18,628 bases of DNA. Source: Dorea sp. GTDB lineage: Bacteria; Bacillota_A; Clostridia; Lachnospirales; Lachnospiraceae. Positions 7,754 to 15,542 of this stretch are shown piece by piece; positions within the stretch are counted from its first letter, which is position 1, and the number at the start of each line of letters is the position of its first letter. Below the pieces are notes generated by a model, which was not told the DNA's origin, ran no database searches, and worked only from the letters and a program-made list of their open reading frames with translations. The DNA lies in assembly GCA_016295505.1 (NCBI GenBank), contig JAEDLC010000030.1, forward strand, positions 1 through 18,628, in the 5' to 3' direction. Position numbers and translations under genes: made by a program.

Positions 7754-8713
7754 CTATCCTTTTATTAATTCTGTAACTTTTTCCGGATCCGGCATAGAGC
7801 GAATTGCGCCCTTCTTCATAGTGATCAGAGCAGCTCCTGCATTCGCATAAGTCAGGATATCTCCCAGAACCTCCTCTGTCATGCCTTCCAGTCCATGTGT
7901 AAGCACACCATGAATTGCGCAACCGCAGAATGTATCGCCGGCGCCGGTCGTTTCAATCGCTTTTACCTGGAATCCGTCACGTTCTACCCGCATATCCTTA
8001 TAATATGCACGGCTTCCTTCCTTTCCCATCGTCAGGAAGATCAACGGAATCTGATATTTTTCCTGCAGATAGTGAATTCCGTCATCATAATCTTCCATTC
8101 CGGATATAAACTGAATCTCATTATCAGAGATCTTCAACACATCACAATACCGGAAACCGTATTCCATCTGTTTCTTTGCTTCCTCCAGAGAATCCCAGAG
8201 CGGCGGACGTAAGTTAGGGTCAAACGTAATCAGACAACCTGCCTCTTTCGCAACATCCAGTGCTTTTTTCGTTGCAGTTCTCACCGGCTCATCCGTCATT
8301 GAGAGCGTTCCAAAGTGGAAGATCCTGGACTGACGGATCATATCATAGTCCACCTCTTCTTCAGACAGCATCATATCTGCTCCCGGCTTACGGTAAAAGG
8401 AGAATTCTCTGTCCCCATCCGGAAATGTATGTACAAACGCCAGTGTTGTATGGATATCCTGATCAAGGATCAGCCCCTTTGTTTCGATTCCCAGTTCCTC
8501 AATCGTATCTTTCAGAAGCCGTCCGAACTGATCTTCTCCTACTTTTCCGATAAAAGCAGTCTTTCTTCCAAGCTTGTTCAACATTGCAAGAACGTTACAC
8601 GGTGCTCCTCCCGGACAAGCCTCAAACATATTGTTGCCCTGTTCACTCTGTCCGTTCATCGTAAAGTCAATCAACATCTCACCCAATGCGGTAACATCAT
8701 ATAATTTTTCCAT
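7754..8713 (-). CDS. PfkB-family carbohydrate kinase (fructokinase-like)
   Basis: A 319-residue ribokinase/PfkB-family kinase, probably phosphorylating fructose or a related sugar with ATP in the cytosol. The family signatures are present: an N-terminal substrate part ALGEMLIDF and GGAPCNV (35-41), and the C-terminal anion-hole motif ETTGAGDTFCGC (254-265) with catalytic base D260. Length and the PNLRPPLW segment fit bacterial fructokinases of the ScrK type; exact substrate cannot be read from sequence, and 2-keto-3-deoxygluconate or another ketose remains possible. AAGGAG lies 8 nt before the ATG. It is the first gene after an extended -10 promoter and is followed after 7 nt by murT. No transport or sucrose-hydrolase genes are nearby, so the sugar context is absent here. 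Confidence 0.9.
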   Translation of the reverse strand: MEKLYDVTALGEMLIDFTMNGQSEQGNNMFEACPGGAPCNVLAMLNKLGRKTAFIGKVGEDQFGRLLKDTIEELGIETKGLILDQDIHTTLAFVHTFPDGDREFSFYRKPGADMMLSEEEVDYDMIRQSRIFHFGTLSMTDEPVRTATKKALDVAKEAGCLITFDPNLRPPLWDSLEEAKKQMEYGFRYCDVLKISDNEIQFISGMEDYDDGIHYLQEKYQIPLIFLTMGKEGSRAYYKDMRVERDGFQVKAIETTGAGDTFCGCAIHGVLTHGLEGMTEEVLGDILTYANAGAALITMKKGAIRSMPDPEKVTELIKG

Positions 8714-8744
8714 ATCGATTACTCCTTATACACGTATTTTTATT

Positions 8745-8753
8745 ATTATATCA
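8745..8753 (-). promoter_or_regulatory. Extended -10 promoter for the kinase-murT-gatD unit
   Basis: On the minus strand TGATATAAT (8745-8753) matches the extended -10 form TGnTATAAT in the 56-nt gap between the DAHP synthase stop and the kinase start. The hexamer 17 nt upstream (CTAGGT) is a poor -35, which extended -10 promoters tolerate. The predicted start near 8738 gives a leader of about 25 nt that includes the SD. Confidence 0.55.
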
Positions 8754-8769
8754 TATTTCTTCTGTATAC

Positions 8770-9801
8770 CTAGCATTCTTCAGCAATCTTATAGATTAAT
8801 TTTTCCGTATCTTCCCATCCGATACATGGATCCGTGATCGACTGTCCATATACCATATTCGCGCAGATATTCTGTCTGCCTTCTACCAGATAACTCTCAA
8901 CCATAACACCTTTGATCAGTTTCTTCAGATCCGGATTATATCTGCGTGTATGCAGCACCTCACTTACAATACGGATCTGCTCCTTATACTTTTTATCAGA
9001 GTTTGAATGGTTCGCATCAATAATTGCAGCCGGATTCTTCAGATCCTTTTTCTGATACAGTTCATATAATCTTGCACACTCTTCATAATGATAGTTTGGA
9101 ATACATTTTCCGTACTTATCTACTCCGCCACGGAGAATGACATGTGCCAGCTCATTTCCGGATGTCGTAACATCTGTCGCACGATAGATAAAGCGATGGC
9201 CCATCTGTGCCGCAACAACAGAATTCAGCATTACAGACAGATCTCCGCTCGTCGGATTTTTCATACCGACCGGAATGTCCATCCCGCTCGCAGTCAGCCT
9301 GTGCTGCTGATTTTCTACCGAACGGGCACCGATTGCTTCATAAGACAGAATATCATCCAGATAACTTCTGTTTTCCGGATACAGCATCTCGTCTGCTGCC
9401 GTCAGTCCGGTCTCTTCCATGGCACGAATATGCATCTTACGAATCGCAAGAATTCCAGCGTACAGATCCGGCGCCTTATCCGGATCCGGCTGATGAAGCA
9501 TGCCTTTATATCCTTCACCGGTTGTCCGGGGCTTGTTGGTGTAGATTCTCGGGATCAGAACCAGTTTATCCTTTACCTTCTCATTCACTCCCGCCAAACG
9601 GTTCACATATTCACATACCGAATCTTCATTATCTGCAGAACATGGGCCAATGATTACAACAAATTTGTCTGATTTGCCGGTAAATATATCCCTGATCTCA
9701 GCATCTCTTCTGTTTTTGAGTTCTTTCAGTTTATCCGATAACGGATACTCCCGTTTCAATTCTGCAGGTGACGGGAGTTCTTTATTAATTCTCATTGACA
9801 T
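8770..9801 (-). CDS. 3-deoxy-7-phosphoheptulonate (DAHP) synthase, class I
   Basis: A 343-residue enzyme that condenses phosphoenolpyruvate and erythrose 4-phosphate to DAHP, the first step of the shikimate pathway. It is of the E. coli AroF/G/H type: IGPCSAD (C54), NKPRTTGEGYKG (89-100), GMKNPTSGD (179-187), DANHSNS (H265), ESYLVEG (E302) and SITDPCIGW (D324). Together these give the metal and substrate ligands expected of class I. There is no fused chorismate mutase or ACT domain. The class is normally feedback-regulated through its N-terminal extension, but which aromatic amino acid acts here cannot be told, so no aroF/G/H letter is assigned. GGAG lies about 9 nt before the ATG. It is the last gene of the closely packed run that includes two aminotransferases upstream. 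Confidence 0.96.
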   Translation of the reverse strand: MSMRINKELPSPAELKREYPLSDKLKELKNRRDAEIRDIFTGKSDKFVVIIGPCSADNEDSVCEYVNRLAGVNEKVKDKLVLIPRIYTNKPRTTGEGYKGMLHQPDPDKAPDLYAGILAIRKMHIRAMEETGLTAADEMLYPENRSYLDDILSYEAIGARSVENQQHRLTASGMDIPVGMKNPTSGDLSVMLNSVVAAQMGHRFIYRATDVTTSGNELAHVILRGGVDKYGKCIPNYHYEECARLYELYQKKDLKNPAAIIDANHSNSDKKYKEQIRIVSEVLHTRRYNPDLKKLIKGVMVESYLVEGRQNICANMVYGQSITDPCIGWEDTEKLIYKIAEEC

Positions 9802-9825
9802 AATTCTTCACTCCATCCTGATAAT

Positions 9826-10338
9826 TTATCCCAGTAAATGTACGCCTCCAAGAAGTACATAAGATATAAACCACATGATCACTGTTGCCATACAGATCCC
9901 GATTATGACTGCAGGAAAAGCTTTTTTAAACTTGATTCCAAGAAGCGCAGCAATCAGAGACCCTGTCCATGCTCCTGTTCCCGGCAGCGGAATCCCTACA
10001 AAAAGTACCAGACCCCAGAATTCATATTTTTCAATCTTGTCACTTTTACTCATGGCTTTTGTTTCCAGACGGTCAACCATCGGTTTCAATATTTTTGTTC
10101 CCTTCATCCACCGAAAGATCGGTGTAATCAAAAGAAGAATAAACGGAACCGGAATAATATTCCCTATAATACACAATGGAATTGCCGTACTGACCGGCAC
10201 GCCGAGAATCGGCCCTGCGACCAGCAGTGCCCCTCTGAGTTCCAGTATCGGGATCATGGATATCAGAAACACAATTGCCTCTTTACTGATACTTCCACTC
10301 AATGCATTGATAATCCCCTGTACTAAACTTTCAGTCAT
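9826..10338 (-). CDS. Small multi-drug export protein family (COG2426) membrane protein
   Basis: A 170-residue integral membrane protein of the Sm_multidrug_ex family (COG2426), distantly related to DedA-type proteins. It has hydrophobic segments at about 22-46, 50-76, 108-133 and 140-163. Two short proline/glycine-rich motifs, PILELRGALL (30-39) and GIPLPGTGAWTG (115-126), resemble paired re-entrant loops of this superfamily. The cytoplasmic loop between them is basic and charged (about 77-105). The family name implies drug export, but real function is poorly established. AAGGAG lies 6 nt before the ATG. It is placed between hisC (11 nt gap) and DAHP synthase (24 nt gap), so it may be co-expressed with amino-acid genes without a known functional link. 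Confidence 0.9.
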   Translation of the reverse strand: MTESLVQGIINALSGSISKEAIVFLISMIPILELRGALLVAGPILGVPVSTAIPLCIIGNIIPVPFILLLITPIFRWMKGTKILKPMVDRLETKAMSKSDKIEKYEFWGLVLFVGIPLPGTGAWTGSLIAALLGIKFKKAFPAVIIGICMATVIMWFISYVLLGGVHLLG

Positions 10339-10349
10339 AAAATACTCCT

Positions 10350-11405
10350 TTATTTCTTCATATATTCTCTGAAAAATACAAACAATGCTTCCATCTCTTC
10401 TCTTGTTCCGATCGTGATACGCATATACTGCTCTATTCTTTCACTTCCCCAGAACCGAACGTAGATATCATGCTTCTTTAAAGCTTCAAACATTTCTTTT
10501 GCATCATACTGCGGATGCATGGCAAAGATAAAATTTGACTTTGAATCCAGACAGTGAAATCCCAGTTTTTTCAACTCTTCTTTCGCCCACTCTCTGGTCT
10601 CTACAATTTTACGTATCCCATTTTCAAAGTATTCCTTATCCTTCACCGCTTCCACTCCGCATACCAGAGAAGTCTGATTCATCGTATAAGAATTAAATGA
10701 ATACTTTGCATCATTCAGATATCGGATCAATGTCGGATTACTGATCGCATACCCGATTCGCATTCCGGCCATGGATCTTGCTTTTGAAAACGTCTGAACT
10801 ACGATCAGGTTGTCATACTTATCAATCAGTTCAATCGCAGAGCGCCCTGCAAAATCCACGTATGCTTCATCCACAATAACGATCACATCCTGGTTATGCG
10901 CGATAATATCCTCCACAACATCCAGCTCTTCATAGATTCCGGTCGGAGCATTCGGATTTGGAAAGATGACCCCGCCATTATCTTTATAATAATCTTCCTT
11001 TATCAGCCGGAAATTCTCATCCAGTTTCTGACATTCATACGGTATTCTGTACAGATCAGCCCATACTTTATAGAAAGAGTATGTAATATCCGGAAACAGG
11101 ATTGGTTTTTCCGAATTAAAAAATGTCAGAAAACACATGGACAGCACATCATCCGAGCCAACTCCTACAAATACCTGATCCGGATTCACCTGATAGAATC
11201 CGGCAAGCTCTTCCACAAGCGGTGCGGCTGTCGGATCCGGGTACAGCCGGAGTCGGTCGGTATTCATCTCTTCCAGTGCCTTTGTAACTCCCGGTGCCGG
11301 CGGATAGGGATTCTCATTGGTATTCAGTTTTATCACTTTGTGCTGCGGCTGTTCCCCCGGCACATAAGGTTCTACTTTTCGAATATTTTTTTCGTATGCT
11401 TTCAT
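10350..11405 (-). CDS. hisC: Histidinol-phosphate aminotransferase family (HisC-type)
   Basis: A 351-residue class II PLP aminotransferase of the HisC family. HisC interconverts imidazole acetol phosphate and histidinol phosphate with glutamate in histidine synthesis. Features: N-terminal KLNTNENPYPP (26-36), PNPNAPTG (149-156, N152 to PLP), VDEAYVDF (D179, Y182), and the Schiff-base lysine K208 in TFSKARSMAGMRIGY. The SD (AGGAG) overlaps the TAG stop of the preceding aminotransferase, so the two are tightly linked. No other his gene is in the window, while DAHP synthase lies two genes on. HisC homologues such as that of Bacillus subtilis also transaminate aromatic keto acids, so a tyrosine/phenylalanine role is a reasonable alternative. 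Confidence 0.9.
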   Translation of the reverse strand: MKAYEKNIRKVEPYVPGEQPQHKVIKLNTNENPYPPAPGVTKALEEMNTDRLRLYPDPTAAPLVEELAGFYQVNPDQVFVGVGSDDVLSMCFLTFFNSEKPILFPDITYSFYKVWADLYRIPYECQKLDENFRLIKEDYYKDNGGVIFPNPNAPTGIYEELDVVEDIIAHNQDVIVIVDEAYVDFAGRSAIELIDKYDNLIVVQTFSKARSMAGMRIGYAISNPTLIRYLNDAKYSFNSYTMNQTSLVCGVEAVKDKEYFENGIRKIVETREWAKEELKKLGFHCLDSKSNFIFAMHPQYDAKEMFEALKKHDIYVRFWGSERIEQYMRITIGTREEMEALFVFFREYMKK

Positions 11406-11414
11406 CGGTCTCTC

Positions 11415-12602
11415 CTAGAAATATTCTTTTGCCAGTTCCTTAAACTTCGGAAGTGAATTCACGATCGTATCATGTGATACACAGTATGCAAGTCGTACAT
11501 ATCCCGGGCAGGCAAATGAACTTCCCGGCACGATCAGTATATTATATTTTTTGGCAGCCTGGCAGAATTCTTTTTCATCCGGTATCGGAGATTTCACAAA
11601 AAGATAGAACGCCCCCTGTGGCTTGATACATTCAAATCCACAGTCTTTCAGGCCGTTATAAAGATCTTCTCTGTTTCTGTCATAGAAAGAGAGATCTGTT
11701 TTTTCATTCAGACACTTTGCAACTACTTTCTGCTGAAGTGTAGGCGCATTAACGAATCCAAGGATTCTCGTTGCAACATTTGCTGCAGACAGGACATCGG
11801 CACTGTCTGTTACCTCATCCGGGATTACCAGATATCCGATACGTTCTCCCGGAAGAGACAGAGACTTGCTGTAAGAATATCCAACGATCGTATTTGCATA
11901 ATACTTGGTAAGATATGGTACCTCTACTCCGTCATAAGCAAGCTCACGATAAGGTTCATCAGAGATCAGGAAGATATCTGTTCCATATTCTTTCTGCTTC
12001 GCCTCCATAATAGCTGCCATCTTTTTAATCGTATCCTCCGAATACACAACACCTGTCGGATTATTCGGAGTATTTACAATCACAGCTTTAGTCTTCGGTG
12101 TGATCTTCTGCTCAAATTCATCGAGCTTTGGCTGAAAATCAACCGTATTCGGAGAGATCTCTACAAGCACGCCATCATAATTGTTAGTATAAGAACGATA
12201 TTCTCCAAAATAAGGTGCAAATGCGATTACTTCATCTCCCGGATTGATCAGTGACTTCAAAATGACATTCAGTCCTCCTGCGGCTCCGACTGTCATTACA
12301 ATATTTTTTCCTTCAAAGGATGTTCCGAATCGCTCATTCAAAGACGCTGCCACAGCCTCTCTGACATCTGCATAACCACAGTTGCTGTTTGTATATCCAT
12401 GAAGAACTACAGGATCTGTCTCATCCAGTAATTCAAGAATGGCTTTCTTCACTGCTTCCGGTGCCGGAACATTCGGGTTTCCCAGACTGAAATCATACAC
12501 ATTTTCTGCGCCGTAGATTTTTGCAAGTCGATTGCCTTCCTCAAACATCGCACGGATGGCTGAACTGTTTGCTACCATATTTTTCATTTTTTCTGCTATC
12601 AT
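11415..12602 (-). CDS. Class I/II PLP-dependent aminotransferase (aspartate aminotransferase-like)
   Basis: A 395-residue fold-type I aminotransferase (COG0436), cytosolic. PLP-binding features are visible: VGAAGG (105-110), NTPNNPTG (177-184, N181), ISDEPYRE (D215, Y218), the internal-aldimine lysine K246 in YSYSKSLSLPGERIGY, and the substrate-carboxylate arginine R370 in GYVRLAY. The family covers aspartate, alanine and aromatic aminotransferases and sequence alone does not fix the substrate, so no symbol is given. GGAGGAAAAG about 8 nt upstream supports the start. It follows the DUF2156 gene after 23 nt and precedes hisC by 9 nt. Together with HisC and DAHP synthase it suggests an amino-acid biosynthetic segment, perhaps including the last step to Phe/Tyr or Asp. 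Confidence 0.93.
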   Translation of the reverse strand: MIAEKMKNMVANSSAIRAMFEEGNRLAKIYGAENVYDFSLGNPNVPAPEAVKKAILELLDETDPVVLHGYTNSNCGYADVREAVAASLNERFGTSFEGKNIVMTVGAAGGLNVILKSLINPGDEVIAFAPYFGEYRSYTNNYDGVLVEISPNTVDFQPKLDEFEQKITPKTKAVIVNTPNNPTGVVYSEDTIKKMAAIMEAKQKEYGTDIFLISDEPYRELAYDGVEVPYLTKYYANTIVGYSYSKSLSLPGERIGYLVIPDEVTDSADVLSAANVATRILGFVNAPTLQQKVVAKCLNEKTDLSFYDRNREDLYNGLKDCGFECIKPQGAFYLFVKSPIPDEKEFCQAAKKYNILIVPGSSFACPGYVRLAYCVSHDTIVNSLPKFKELAKEYF

Positions 12603-12625
12603 TGTCTTTTCCTCCTTCGTATTCC

Positions 12626-13537
12626 TTACACAGATTCAATCTCTGTAACATATCCTTTTTCTACCATAAATGCCGGACGATAGGATAACTTTGCTTTTCT
12701 GAGTCCCTCAGAACCTGTATCTTCTTCCCGGTTAATATATCGATAATTCATACATTCGTGCTCTACGAACTGCTGGTTGATCATTGGATATGCTCCCTGC
12801 ACGTCAGCAAAAGCCTTCTCTATGTGAACCACAAAAGTATCCTTACAGATCGGCTCCCCGATCGTAAAAGCAACAACCTCATCGTCGATTCTGAGGACGC
12901 CTCCTGTAAGCTCAAGCTCTTCCAGCAGTCTGAGTGAATTCAGCGTGACACACATCTCACTTCGTTTTTCCGAATCCTCTTCACAGCCATTTTCCTCACG
13001 CCATTTCAAAGCCATCTGAAAACAGTCTTCCACATTATCTCTGGTCATCTTTTCATAGCTCCAGCGTCCCTCATAAGTAGCTTTAAACTTATTAATATGA
13101 TTTCTTTTTCCGTGAAGCTTTTTTCCGGACAACGTTGCAAGCTTTTCTGATTCATAGACGTAATCTGCATCATCCCGCACATATTCAATTTGGAATCTTC
13201 CGGGATACCACTCCTCCAGCTGCGCATAATACTCCGGAGTAACATTATACATCTGGAACGGCACATTTCTCTGTGCACTGTACTGCATCAGTACTTCCAG
13301 CGCTTTCTTCACATTCTCCGGCTCACCTGCCGGAAATGCAAATGCCAGATGCTCTTCATCTTCACTTTTAAATACAAGCGTCTGTTCCACAATTGCCCAT
13401 GTGACCGGATACTTCCTGGACCACAGAAAAACATTGGCAAATGTTCTCTCACAGCTTCTGCTGGTATGATTTGTAAAATAACGGGTAATGATCTCCTTAT
13501 CCTCCAGCTGCGCACGTTTAAATTGTACTTCTTCCAT
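12626..13537 (-). CDS. DUF2156 protein (phosphatidylglycerol lysyltransferase C-terminal-like)
   Basis: A 303-residue protein of the DUF2156/LPG_synthase_C family, which has the double GNAT fold found at the C-terminus of MprF. The family hallmarks are the basic KLHGKRNHINKF segment (about 140-151) and the C-terminal NREEDTGSEGLRKAKLSYRP (269-288). In MprF this domain transfers lysine or alanine from aminoacyl-tRNA to phosphatidylglycerol. Here there is no membrane flippase part, so it is a soluble stand-alone version whose donor and acceptor are unknown. AAGG precedes the ATG at suitable spacing. Only 3 nt separate it from the upstream nucleotidase gene. Its place after an ABC exporter and a surface enzyme is compatible with an envelope role, but this is inference. 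Confidence 0.9.
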   Translation of the reverse strand: MEEVQFKRAQLEDKEIITRYFTNHTSRSCERTFANVFLWSRKYPVTWAIVEQTLVFKSEDEEHLAFAFPAGEPENVKKALEVLMQYSAQRNVPFQMYNVTPEYYAQLEEWYPGRFQIEYVRDDADYVYESEKLATLSGKKLHGKRNHINKFKATYEGRWSYEKMTRDNVEDCFQMALKWREENGCEEDSEKRSEMCVTLNSLRLLEELELTGGVLRIDDEVVAFTIGEPICKDTFVVHIEKAFADVQGAYPMINQQFVEHECMNYRYINREEDTGSEGLRKAKLSYRPAFMVEKGYVTEIESV

Positions 13538-13540
13538 ATT

Positions 13541-15526
13541 TTACCTTCTTTTATTTATCTTTTTCTCTGCATGTTTTTTAGTATAGCATATGAGAAACCT
13601 GACTACAAGAACCAGAATTACGACAATTCCAAGGATGATCATGTATAGAATCACCGCAATTTTATTCGGATTTTTCAGAATATCTATGATATTCTTACTG
13701 TCATTTTCACACTTTCTTCCCTCATATTCGCCATAGTAAGAAGGTACCTGTGAGATTCCATTCTGATTCTTTTCAAAAGATTCCAGATAGGATGCAAGCG
13801 CATACCACTCCTTTACCTCAGCACCTCCCTGATCATGAATAATGTACTGTTCAAAATCTTCGATCGCATTGCCATCCTGATCCTTTGGCACGATTTTCAG
13901 GATTCCTTTCGAAGTATCCTCTACCGAGCCCAGCATCTGTGCAGAATATAAACCTGCCACCACACGATACAGCTGGTCATCCTTGATTGTAACCCATTCC
14001 TTTTCTTCGGAATAAGGAACATTTGTCACCAGCTTTACATCTGTCACGCGATTCAGGATCATCCGGTTCGGATTATATTCCCAGGTAAGTCCGCTCGGAT
14101 ACAGCTGTGCCGCTGTCATAAGCGGCGACACCGACACATCGATCTCTGCTGCTGTCTTCAGTTCTTTTCCGGTCAGATATACACTGACCAGAGGATATCC
14201 CGGAATCCGGTCTGCACCGATCCCGAGTGAACAGACATTAAATGCATCAGAGACCGTCAGTTCTCCTTTCTGGAAGGTATCACGGATGGTTCCTGACGGT
14301 GCAATTGCCACGTCTACCTTTTCATAATCGTCTCCCTCGGCTTTCTGAACCGCATATACATATGAATCTGCAATCAGATTCCCGAGAGAATCCTCCTTAA
14401 GAGTCTCTGCAAACTCATCCATCTGTGTAAATTCAACCTCATTCTCTGCCAGAACCTGGTCAAATGTATATCCGAATCCGGACAGATATTCTGAATTCAC
14501 TTTATTTTTATATTGTTCAAGCTTTGCTGTCACATTTTCATCGACCGTTATCGTTTCATCCAGCCGGTTCAGACTGTATGATTTCATTTCCCAGCGTCCG
14601 TTTTCTTTTTCGGTCAGGGTAAGTTCTCCCAGATTCTCACAATACGGTCCCCCGGACACGATATACGTATCTCCGGACTGAATCGGTTCTTCCAAAGTGG
14701 AATGCGTATGTCCGCTGATGATCACATCGATTTCAGGAACCTTCTCTGCAAGAATCTCGTCTTCTGACTTCTTTCTGTTCTCATTCGTCCCACTGTGTGA
14801 CAGACATACGATCATATCGACATCTTCTTCCTCAAGCTGATCCACTGCTTTTTCCGAAGCTTCAACGATATCTTCAAATTCCAGTCCGCTTTCCGGAGCA
14901 CAATCATCTGCATCCTCTCCCAGGACACCGAACACGCCCACTCGTACTCCTCCATGCTCAATCACAGCGCAGGAAGAAGCACCATACTCATCCATCGCCT
15001 GCTTTACCAGCAAATTGTCTTCGGAAGTATTCTTTTCCCAGTCAATGTTCGAGCTGACAAGAACCGGAAGTTTTATCTGCGGATCCTGTACAGCAGTCTG
15101 AACTGCCGCATGCAGCATATTGCTGATTCCTTCACTCCGATAATCAAATTCGTGATTGCCAAAGGTTGTCGCATCATAGCCGACATATCCCATCATAGCA
15201 AGTTCAGCTGCTTCTGTTTCATAGATGGTCTGGTACAGTGTTCCCATAGAAAAATCACCGCCGTCCAGAAGAAATGTTGCAGGATTCTCTGCCTTCTTCT
15301 GATCTGCAAGTGTCTTCAGCTTTCCCAGTCCTCCGATCATAATCGTCTGATCATCCTCATCTGATACCTTGTATGGATCCATATGAGAATGCATATCATG
15401 CGTAAATAATATTGTTACCCCTTCTTCTGCATTCTTCTCATCCTCTGCAAGAACCGATGTTACAGACATGCTGCACAGCATGATAATGATCAGCATTACC
15501 GATGACATTCTGTTTTTTATATTCAT
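13541..15526 (-). CDS. Secreted, C-terminally membrane-anchored 5'-nucleotidase/metallophosphatase
   Basis: A UshA/5'-nucleotidase-family enzyme, expected to hydrolyse nucleotides or related phosphate esters outside the cell. Numbering is from the first possible ATG (15550). Signal peptide about 9-35 ending SVLA, then metallophosphatase motifs HDMH (D52, H54), DGGD (D96), GNHEFD (N132, H133), LSHSG (H252) and GHTH (H281, H283). A 5_nucleotid_C domain follows at about 375-560, and one TM helix (about 632-655) ends in a Lys/Arg-rich cytoplasmic tail. There is no LPXTG motif. The usual NGG-IR substrate motif reads APSGTIR (R423 kept). Start choice: the ATG at 15550 has no SD spacing; AAGGGGG lies about 11 nt before the ATG at 15526, which also gives a normal signal peptide (661 residues). 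It follows the ABC gene directly. Confidence 0.9.
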   Translation of the reverse strand: MNIKNRMSSVMLIIIMLCSMSVTSVLAEDEKNAEEGVTILFTHDMHSHMDPYKVSDEDDQTIMIGGLGKLKTLADQKKAENPATFLLDGGDFSMGTLYQTIYETEAAELAMMGYVGYDATTFGNHEFDYRSEGISNMLHAAVQTAVQDPQIKLPVLVSSNIDWEKNTSEDNLLVKQAMDEYGASSCAVIEHGGVRVGVFGVLGEDADDCAPESGLEFEDIVEASEKAVDQLEEEDVDMIVCLSHSGTNENRKKSEDEILAEKVPEIDVIISGHTHSTLEEPIQSGDTYIVSGGPYCENLGELTLTEKENGRWEMKSYSLNRLDETITVDENVTAKLEQYKNKVNSEYLSGFGYTFDQVLAENEVEFTQMDEFAETLKEDSLGNLIADSYVYAVQKAEGDDYEKVDVAIAPSGTIRDTFQKGELTVSDAFNVCSLGIGADRIPGYPLVSVYLTGKELKTAAEIDVSVSPLMTAAQLYPSGLTWEYNPNRMILNRVTDVKLVTNVPYSEEKEWVTIKDDQLYRVVAGLYSAQMLGSVEDTSKGILKIVPKDQDGNAIEDFEQYIIHDQGGAEVKEWYALASYLESFEKNQNGISQVPSYYGEYEGRKCENDSKNIIDILKNPNKIAVILYMIILGIVVILVLVVRFLICYTKKHAEKKINKRR

Positions 15527-15542
15527 TCCCGACATATCCCCC

